Positions 37,749-44,113 of a stretch of 44,113 nt of DNA are shown here, piece after piece. A program made the translations under genes and the position numbers. A model generated the notes under the pieces. That model ran no database searches, was not told where the DNA came from, and saw only the letters and a list, made by a program, of their open reading frames with translations. Origin of the DNA: Novosphingobium sp. (lineage in GTDB: Bacteria > Pseudomonadota > Alphaproteobacteria > Sphingomonadales > Sphingomonadaceae); assembly GCA_029247785.1 (NCBI GenBank), contig JAQWKP010000213.1, positions 1-44,113 on the forward strand, in the 5' to 3' direction. The first letter of the stretch is position 1, and every line of letters begins with the position of its first letter.

Positions 37749-39035
37749 TTGGCCAACGTCACCGTAATTGGTGCCCAATGGGGCGATGAAGGCAAGGGCA
37801 AGATTGTCGATTGGCTGGCAAGCCGCGCCGATGCCGTGGTGCGCTTCCAGGGCGGGCACAATGCCGGCCATACGCTGGTCGTCGGCAATCAGACCTACAA
37901 GCTCTCGCTGCTGCCATCGGGGATCGTGCGCGGCACGCTGTCGATCATCGGCAATGGCGTGGTGCTCGATCCGTGGCACTTTCGCGACGAGGTGGCCAAG
38001 CTGACCGGGCAGGGCGTTGCGATCACGCCTGATAACCTGCAGATCGCCGATAATTGCTCATTGATCCTGCCGTTCCATCGCGATCTCGACGGGCTGCGCG
38101 AAGATGTCAGCGAATTCAAGATCGGCACCACTCGGCGCGGCATCGGCCCGGCCTATGAAGATAAGGTCGGCAGGCGTGCGATCCGGGTGTGCGACCTGGC
38201 TCATCTTGACGATCTCGACCCGCAGATTGATCGGCTTTGCGCGCATCACGATGCCTTACGCGCAGGCTTCGACCAGCCGCCGATCGATCGCAAGCGGCTG
38301 AAGGATGATCTGACCGAAATCGCTCCACATATCCTGCCTTTCGCCAAGCCGGTCTGGCACACGCTCAACCAGGTCAAGAGCGATCGCAAGCGCTTCCTGT
38401 TCGAAGGCGCGCAGGGCATGTTGCTCGATGTCGATCACGGCACCTATCCCTTCGTCACCTCGTCGAACACGGTCGGCGGTGCGGCGTCTGCGGGCTCCGG
38501 CTTGGGGCCAGCGGCGACGGGCTATGTGCTGGGTATCGTCAAGGCTTACACCACGCGGGTCGGTGCCGGGCCGTTCCCGACCGAGCTGGAAGACGAAATC
38601 GGCCAAAAGCTGGGCGAGCGCGGCCATGAGTTCGGAACTGTTACAGGGCGCAAACGGCGCTGCGGCTGGTTCGATGCGGTGCTGGTTCGCAAGGCGGCGG
38701 CGGTATCGGGCATATCGGGTATCGCGCTTACCAAGCTCGATGTGCTCGACGGTTTCGAACAGCTGCGCATCTGCGTCGGCTATCGTCTTGGCGACAAGAC
38801 AATCGATTATTTCCCCAGCCACGCCGCCGAACAGGCCGCGGTCGAACCGATTTACGAGGACTTCGACGGCTGGAGCGAATCGACCGAAGGCGCACGCCGT
38901 TGGGCCGATCTGCCAGCCCAGGCGATCAAGTATATCCAGCGGGTTCAGGAGCTGATCGAATGCCCGGTGGCATTGGTCTCGACGAGCCCTGAGCGTGAGG
39001 ATACAATCCTGGTAACGGATCCCTTTTCGGACTGA
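37749..39035 (+). CDS. purA: Adenylosuccinate synthetase (TTG start)
   Basis: (M)[23 protein letters not shown]...[10 protein letters not shown]...[23 protein letters not shown]. Confidence 0.96.
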   Translation: MANVTVIGAQWGDEGKGKIVDWLASRADAVVRFQGGHNAGHTLVVGNQTYKLSLLPSGIVRGTLSIIGNGVVLDPWHFRDEVAKLTGQGVAITPDNLQIADNCSLILPFHRDLDGLREDVSEFKIGTTRRGIGPAYEDKVGRRAIRVCDLAHLDDLDPQIDRLCAHHDALRAGFDQPPIDRKRLKDDLTEIAPHILPFAKPVWHTLNQVKSDRKRFLFEGAQGMLLDVDHGTYPFVTSSNTVGGAASAGSGLGPAATGYVLGIVKAYTTRVGAGPFPTELEDEIGQKLGERGHEFGTVTGRKRRCGWFDAVLVRKAAAVSGISGIALTKLDVLDGFEQLRICVGYRLGDKTIDYFPSHAAEQAAVEPIYEDFDGWSESTEGARRWADLPAQAIKYIQRVQELIECPVALVSTSPEREDTILVTDPFSD

Positions 39036-39038
39036 GCC

Positions 39039-39539
39039 ATGAAGATACTCCGCCTTGCTCCTCTCGCCCTGTGCCTGGCAGTGGGAGCGGCGAGCGCGGA
39101 AGAGGTGGTTTCAGGCCTCCCGCCGATCGATCGCATCCTTGTCGACAAGTCGGACCGCAGCATGGAATTGTTTTCCGAAGGGCAACCCGTCCACCGCATC
39201 GATGGTATTCAGCTGGGCGACGCTCCGGAAGGTCACAAGCAATTCGAAGGCGACGAACGCACGCCTGAGGGACGCTATGTTATCGACTGGGGCAATGAGG
39301 CGAGTTCCTATCACCTCTCGCTCCACATCTCCTATCCCAACGCCGCGGACGAAGCCTTTGCCGCCTCGCAAGGCCGCAGCGCGGGCGGAATGATCATGAT
39401 CCACGGCCAGCCCAACGGTCTTGCCGTCGGCCGCATCCCGGGCGATTGGACCGATGGATGCATTGCGGTATCGAACGATGAAATCGAGCTACTGTGGGGA
39501 TCGGTGCCGAACGGGACCGAGATCGAAATACTGCCTTGA
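39039..39539 (+). CDS. L,D-transpeptidase (YkuD) family protein
   Basis: Signal MKILRLAPLALCLAVGAASA; MIHGQPNG...GDWTDGCIAVSNDEIE catalytic HG/SDGC-like motif. Confidence 0.88.
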   Translation: MKILRLAPLALCLAVGAASAEEVVSGLPPIDRILVDKSDRSMELFSEGQPVHRIDGIQLGDAPEGHKQFEGDERTPEGRYVIDWGNEASSYHLSLHISYPNAADEAFAASQGRSAGGMIMIHGQPNGLAVGRIPGDWTDGCIAVSNDEIELLWGSVPNGTEIEILP

Positions 39540-39553
39540 ACGGCGCTATTCGC

Positions 39554-39721
39554 TCAGAAATCGACCGCTACGCCCTTGCGAACCCAATCGCCATAGCGGG
39601 TCGGTGAAAGGCCGTTCGGATCGGTATCGTCCTTGACCTCGTCCGGCTGGGGAGCGGGTTCATCACTCCAATGCGCGGGCTTCTTGAATGGGCCGGGCCG
39701 CTGTGTTGCTCGCTTGGTCAT
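39554..39721 (-). CDS. DUF1674 family protein (SDHAF4-like succinate dehydrogenase assembly factor)
   Basis: 55-aa C-terminal part of ORF 39554..40333: MTKRATQRPGPFKKPAHWSDEPAPQPDEVKDDTDPNGLSPTRYGDWVRKGVAVDF. PTRYGDW...DF is the family hallmark; the rest of the long ORF is antisense to the methyltransferase gene. Confidence 0.82.
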   Translation of the reverse strand: MTKRATQRPGPFKKPAHWSDEPAPQPDEVKDDTDPNGLSPTRYGDWVRKGVAVDF

Positions 39722-39775
39722 GCCATCATTGTGGGGCTGCTGGCGCGGCAATGCAATCTGCCTTAGGGGGCGGGA

Positions 39776-41014
39776 ATGTCCATTCCCGGTCTTGCTTCTC
39801 GCCGCGCTGCGCTCACCTTGCTCGATGCGGTGCTGCGACGGGGCAAGACTTTGGACAAGGCGGCACCGCAGGCGCAGGGCCCACTCGAAAGCGAAGCGGA
39901 CGGCGCGCTGGCCCGGGCCATTGCGTCCGAAGTGCTGCGCTGGAAAGTCGATCTTGATCTCCTGATCGACAGCGCCACGAAAAAACGCCTGTCCGATGAA
40001 GCCAAGCCGCGCACGGTGCTCGCAATGATGCTGGCGCAATGGCTGCGCCTCGATACTCCGCTCCATGCCGTGATCGCGACTGGCTTGCCACTGCTCGCCG
40101 GTGGGCCGCGTCGGCTTGCCCATGGTGTGTTCTCGACACTGGTGAAGCGCGAGGTAGGCCTGCCTGCCGCGCCCAGCCTGCCGGATACTGTCCGTCTGCG
40201 TTGGGGCGAGCGAGCCGAAGCCATTGCCGCCGCGCTTACCGAGCCGCCGCCGCTCGACCTCACCCTGCGCGATCCTGGCGAGACCGACGCATGGGCCGAG
40301 CGACTGGGCGGCATTTCGTTGATGCCAGGTCATGTCCGGCTATCTCGCGGTGCCGCGGTGACAAGTCTCGCCGGATTTGATGACGGCGCCTGGTGGGTCC
40401 AGGATTTTGCGGCGAGTCTGCCGGCGAAATTGCTCGGGCCGGGTGAGGGCAGGAGCGTGCTCGACCTGTGCGCGGCCCCTGGCGGCAAGACCTTGCAACT
40501 TGCCGCTGCAGGTTGGCAGGTGACTGCGATCGATGCCAGCGCCAAGCGGCTTGCCCGGCTGCGAGAGAATCTTTCGCGCACCGGACTTGTCGCGGATATC
40601 GTCACCGCCGACGCGCGCGATTGGCAGCCAGAGGCGCCCTTCGACGCGGTTCTGCTCGACGCGCCGTGCACCGCAACCGGGACCTGCCGCCGTCATCCCG
40701 ACGTGCTTCATCGCATCGGGCCGAGGCAAATCGCCGAGATGACCAAGTTGCAGGCGCGGCTCCTTGAACGCGCTGCTGGCTGGGTCAAGCCCGCTGGGCA
40801 GCTCGTCTATGCGGTGTGTTCACTCGAGCCGGAGGAGGGTGAAAACCAGATGGCCGGGCTGGCCCTTGAAACGGCACCAATCACGACCGGGGAACTTCCT
40901 CAGGAATTGCTGCCGACGTCGCAAGGTTGGCTGAAAACCGAACCTGGAATGCTAGCCGGCGCCGGCGGCATGGACGGGTTTTTTATCGCAAGATACATTA
41001 GGAATGAAACCTAA
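39776..41014 (+). CDS. rsmB: RsmB-type 16S rRNA m5C methyltransferase
   Basis: NusB-like N-terminus; LDLCAAPGGKTLQLAAAGWQVTAID, LLDAPCTATGTCRRHPDV, YAVCSLEPEEGENQ. Confidence 0.88.
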   Translation: MSIPGLASRRAALTLLDAVLRRGKTLDKAAPQAQGPLESEADGALARAIASEVLRWKVDLDLLIDSATKKRLSDEAKPRTVLAMMLAQWLRLDTPLHAVIATGLPLLAGGPRRLAHGVFSTLVKREVGLPAAPSLPDTVRLRWGERAEAIAAALTEPPPLDLTLRDPGETDAWAERLGGISLMPGHVRLSRGAAVTSLAGFDDGAWWVQDFAASLPAKLLGPGEGRSVLDLCAAPGGKTLQLAAAGWQVTAIDASAKRLARLRENLSRTGLVADIVTADARDWQPEAPFDAVLLDAPCTATGTCRRHPDVLHRIGPRQIAEMTKLQARLLERAAGWVKPAGQLVYAVCSLEPEEGENQMAGLALETAPITTGELPQELLPTSQGWLKTEPGMLAGAGGMDGFFIARYIRNET

Positions 41015-41041
41015 GTATTTGATCTGAATAAAACCTAAAGT

Positions 41042-41575
41042 TCACTTTACCTTTGCGGCAAAGCTTTTTCGTAACTTCATTAGCTTGGGCGGGATCAGCG
41101 CGAGGCAATAGGGATTGCGCTGGCCTTCGCCTTCCCAATATTCCTGGTGGTAGTCCTCAGCTGGATACCATTGCGCCGGCCCTTCGATGGTGGTGACGAC
41201 GTTCCCGCCGTGCTCCTCATTGGCGCGCGCGATTGCAGCGTCGGCCTCTGCACGCTGCTCGTCATCGAGCGGAAATATGGCCGAGCGATATTGGGTGCCG
41301 ACGTCGTTGCCCTGGCGGTTGAGCTGGGTCGGGTCATGCGTGCCCATGAACATGTCGAGCATTTCGGCATAGGATACGACCGAGGGATCATAGACTACCC
41401 GGATCGCCTCGGCATGGCCTGTGGCACCGGTGCATATATCGCGATAAGTCGGGTTCTCGGTCTGGCCGCCGATATAGCCGCTGACCACTTCGCTCACGCC
41501 GATGACATCGCGGAACACTGCTTCGGTGCACCAGAAGCATCCGCCCGCCACGATTGCCGTTGCTTTGTCATCCAT
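41042..41575 (-). CDS. msrA: Peptide-methionine (S)-S-oxide reductase
   Basis: IVAGGCFWCTEAVFRDVIGVSEVVSGYIGG...TGHAEAIRVVYDP. Confidence 0.96.
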   Translation of the reverse strand: MDDKATAIVAGGCFWCTEAVFRDVIGVSEVVSGYIGGQTENPTYRDICTGATGHAEAIRVVYDPSVVSYAEMLDMFMGTHDPTQLNRQGNDVGTQYRSAIFPLDDEQRAEADAAIARANEEHGGNVVTTIEGPAQWYPAEDYHQEYWEGEGQRNPYCLALIPPKLMKLRKSFAAKVK

Positions 41576-41634
41576 AAATCCGATACTCCCTTGGTGAACA
41601 GATAGGGCAGGCGCGCGCGCTTGTCATTGCCTGC

Positions 41635-42477
41635 ATGGGAGAAGTGATGATGCGCAAATATGTACCCCTGATTGCCGCCGCGATTGCATTGGCGAGCCCG
41701 GCGCAGGCCGGTCACCATGAGAGCAAGGGCGGCGAGGCAACCGCCGGTGTCGAATCGGTATTGGCTCATGCCCGACGCGATGGCGACCGAGCTCGCGATC
41801 AATTCCGTAATCCTGCCAAGACGCTTGCCTTCTTCAAGGTCAAGCGGGGCATGACCGTGATCGACTATATGCCTTCGTCCGGCTGGTACACGCGCGTGCT
41901 GGTTCCCTATCTCGGCAAGGACGGGCGCTATATCGGCCTCAACCCGGCGCTGCCTGCCGGCACGTCAGAACGCCTCGCCAACTATATGGGCGGACTGCGC
42001 GAAAAGTTTCCGCCCAAGGCAGCCGAGTGGAACCTTGAGGGTGCCAGCATCGAGGCCTTTAACACCGACCAGTTGGGCGAAGACCGCAATGGCACTGTCG
42101 ACCGCGTTCTGATCTTCCGCGAGATGCACAATCTTCATCGCAACGGCTTTCTGCACAACGAACTCAACCGGCTTCATGCATTGCTCAAGTCCGGCGGCAA
42201 GCTTGGCATTGTCCAGCACCGCGCCAAGCCTTGGGCGCCCGCCGGCTATACCGATGGCAGCAAGGGCTATTTGCGCCAGCAAGATGTGATCGGCCTGGTC
42301 GAAGCGCATGGATTTGATCTTGTCGCCACCAGCGAGATCAACGCCAATCCCCGCGACAGCGCCGACTATGACGGCGGCGTGTGGGAGATTCTTCCCAGGC
42401 TGCGCACCAAGCGCGAGGAGCTCAGATCCGTTGGCGAAAGCGACCGGATGACGCTTCTTTTCCGCAAGCGGCGCTGA
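41635..42477 (+). CDS. Exported class I SAM-dependent methyltransferase-like protein
   Basis: Signal MMRKYVPLIAAAIALASPAQAG; FFKVKRGMTVIDYMPSSGWYTRVLVPYLGKDGRYIGLNPALP. True start may be 41647/41650. Confidence 0.78.
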   Translation: MGEVMMRKYVPLIAAAIALASPAQAGHHESKGGEATAGVESVLAHARRDGDRARDQFRNPAKTLAFFKVKRGMTVIDYMPSSGWYTRVLVPYLGKDGRYIGLNPALPAGTSERLANYMGGLREKFPPKAAEWNLEGASIEAFNTDQLGEDRNGTVDRVLIFREMHNLHRNGFLHNELNRLHALLKSGGKLGIVQHRAKPWAPAGYTDGSKGYLRQQDVIGLVEAHGFDLVATSEINANPRDSADYDGGVWEILPRLRTKREELRSVGESDRMTLLFRKRR

Positions 42478-42490
42478 TACGGCGCGGTCC

Positions 42491-43342
42491 ATGACCGCTG
42501 TTACCGTCGCCGCGCTGCAATTGGCGCTCAATTCGCCCGACGAGGCGGAGAATATCGCTGCCGTCTCTGCGCTGGTCGAGCAGGCGGCGGGCCACGGCGC
42601 GGACATCATCCTGCCGCCCGAGCTGTTTTCCGGGCCCTATTTCTGCAAGGTCGAAGACGAGGCCCTGTTCGGTTTGGCCCGTCCTCTTGCCGAGCACCCC
42701 TCGGTGATCGCCATGCAGGCCCTTGCAGCCGGCTTGAGAGTGGCGATTCCGACCAGCTTCTTCGAACGCGACGGCCAGCATTATTACAATACGCTTGCGA
42801 TGATTGACGAGAGCGGCGAGATTCTCGGCACCTATCGCAAGAGTCACATCCCGGACGGGCCGGGCTATGAGGAGAAATTCTATTTCCGCCCGGGCAATGA
42901 CGGTTTCAAGGTCTGGGATATAGCCGGAACCCGCATCGGCGTCGGCATCTGCTGGGACCAGTGGTATCCCGAATGCGCGCGGGTGATGGCGCTGATGGGT
43001 GCCGAAATGTTGCTATACCCCACTGCGATCGGCTCCGAGCCCCAGGATGCCGATCTCGATACCAGCCGGATGTGGCGCAGGGCGATGATCGGCCATGCGG
43101 TGTCGAATTGCATGCCGGTGATCGCCGCCAACCGCGTCGGCGATGAGGACGGCCAGCGCTTCTACGGCAACAGCTTCATCGCCGACGAATGGGGCGATTG
43201 TGTCGCCAGCTTCGAAGACGAGGAAAGCGGCGCCTTGCTTGCCACGCTCGATCTTGCCCGCGCCACCAAACACCGCGCCGGCATGGGATTCTTTCGCGAT
43301 CGCCGTCCTGAGCTCTATTCGCGCATCAGCCAGGACATCTGA
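42491..43342 (+). CDS. aguB: N-carbamoylputrescine amidase (nitrilase superfamily)
   Basis: ILPPELFSGPYFCKVEDEALFGLA, GTYRKSHIPDGPGYEEKFYFRPGNDGFKVWD, GVGICWDQWYPECARVMALMGAEMLLYPTAIGSEP. Confidence 0.94.
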   Translation: MTAVTVAALQLALNSPDEAENIAAVSALVEQAAGHGADIILPPELFSGPYFCKVEDEALFGLARPLAEHPSVIAMQALAAGLRVAIPTSFFERDGQHYYNTLAMIDESGEILGTYRKSHIPDGPGYEEKFYFRPGNDGFKVWDIAGTRIGVGICWDQWYPECARVMALMGAEMLLYPTAIGSEPQDADLDTSRMWRRAMIGHAVSNCMPVIAANRVGDEDGQRFYGNSFIADEWGDCVASFEDEESGALLATLDLARATKHRAGMGFFRDRRPELYSRISQDI

Positions 43343-43345
43343 AGC

Positions 43346-43843
43346 TTGGGCAGTAATCGCTATCTGATCGCGCTGGGATCGAACGTCCGCCATCACCGCC
43401 ATGGCAGACCGGATCACGTGCTGCGGCGCGCAGTTGACAAGCTGGAGAGCGAAGGGCTTTCGATCGAGTTTGTCTCCGGAATATACGTCAGCGCCCCGCT
43501 CGGCCCTTCGCGCAGGTGCTACGCCAATAATGCGGCAGTGCTTGGCACCCATCTTGAGCCCGAGGAGCTCCTTGATCTGCTGCATGATATCGAGTGTCAG
43601 TTTGGCAAACGACGCGGCGGGCAGCGCTGGAGCGCCCGGGTGCTCGACCTCGATATCGTGTTGTGGGATCGCGGCATATATGCGGCCAATGGCCTGATCG
43701 TGCCGCATCCGCAATTCCGCTTGCGCGACTTCGTGCTGCGCCCTTCGCTAGAGGTTGCGGCTGACTGGCGAGACCCGCTCACCGGGTTAACGATCCGCCA
43801 GCTCCACGCCCGCTTGACCCGCCCGCGCGCGGCCCCTAGGTGA
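43346..43843 (+). CDS. folK: 2-amino-4-hydroxy-6-hydroxymethyldihydropteridine diphosphokinase (TTG start)
   Basis: YLIALGSNVRHHRHGRP, RARVLDLDIVLWD, VPHPQFRLRDFVLRPSLEVA. Confidence 0.93.
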   Translation: MGSNRYLIALGSNVRHHRHGRPDHVLRRAVDKLESEGLSIEFVSGIYVSAPLGPSRRCYANNAAVLGTHLEPEELLDLLHDIECQFGKRRGGQRWSARVLDLDIVLWDRGIYAANGLIVPHPQFRLRDFVLRPSLEVAADWRDPLTGLTIRQLHARLTRPRAAPR

Positions 43844-43866
43844 GCCTCCGCGAACGTACGAGGTTC

Positions 43867-43942
43867 GGGCCCTTAGCTCAGTCGGTAGAGCAACTGACTT
43901 TTAATCAGTAGGTCGCTGGTTCGAACCCAGCAGGGCTCACCA
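43867..43942 (+). tRNA. tRNA-Lys(TTT), CCA encoded
   Basis: 76-nt cloverleaf: acceptor GGGCCCT/AGGGCTC, D-arm TTAGCTCAGTCGGTAGAGC, anticodon TTT in CTGACTTTTAATCAG, T-arm GGTTCGAACCC, 3' ACCA. Confidence 0.97.
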
Positions 43943-43970
43943 TAAATTTCAAATAGTTAGTTAGATACAA

Positions 43971-43997
43971 CCACCCCTTGTAGGGGCGGGTTTGTTA
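43971..43997 (+). terminator. Candidate intrinsic terminator downstream of tRNA-Lys
   Basis: CCACCCCTTGTAGGGGCGGGTTTGTT: GC stem with one mismatch followed by a T-rich stretch. Confidence 0.55.
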
Positions 43998-44113
43998 AAA
44001 GGTTTCACTGAGGTTTCATCATAGTTACGGCTAGGCCCAGTTGGGGAGACCCATTCGCCTGCCCCCTTGATCACGCCTTCACCTCAGCCAACGAATCAAG
44101 CGGCTCCTGCTCC

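Noticed and set aside
1-44113. CRISPR array, transposase/IS element, prophage, toxin-antitoxin or defence system
   Set aside because: No regularly spaced repeats, transposase motifs, phage structural genes or defence-family proteins were recognised on either strand.

Overview
The window is 44.1 kb of high-GC alphaproteobacterial chromosome, probably Sphingomonadales/Erythrobacter-like judging by protein style (inference). It mixes conserved housekeeping genes (rpmJ, galE, serC-serA-hisZ, purA, an rsmB-type methyltransferase, msrA, aguB-like, folK, tRNA-Lys) with a large accessory oxidative-catabolic region. That region holds four cytochrome P450s, a Rieske oxygenase, two tandem acyl-CoA-dehydrogenase-fold/HsaA-like proteins, a KstD-like flavoprotein, three amidohydrolases, two NTF2/SnoaL-like proteins, SDR/MDR/HIBDH-type dehydrogenases, an APH-type phosphotransferase, an MFS transporter and a fused ATP sulfurylase-APS kinase. 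Main second-look items: (1) an apparent 1-nt frameshift splitting galE near 7705-7709; (2) a catabolic cassette lying between hisZ and purA; (3) three divergent catabolic promoters, each with a different palindromic operator candidate and no regulator gene in the window; (4) a structured serC leader with a sequestered Shine-Dalgarno; (5) a sat-cysC fusion in an apparent catabolic operon; (6) an exported methyltransferase-like protein with a degenerate SAM motif. No CRISPR array, transposase or obvious phage/defence system was seen. All family calls come from reading motifs; no database search was run.
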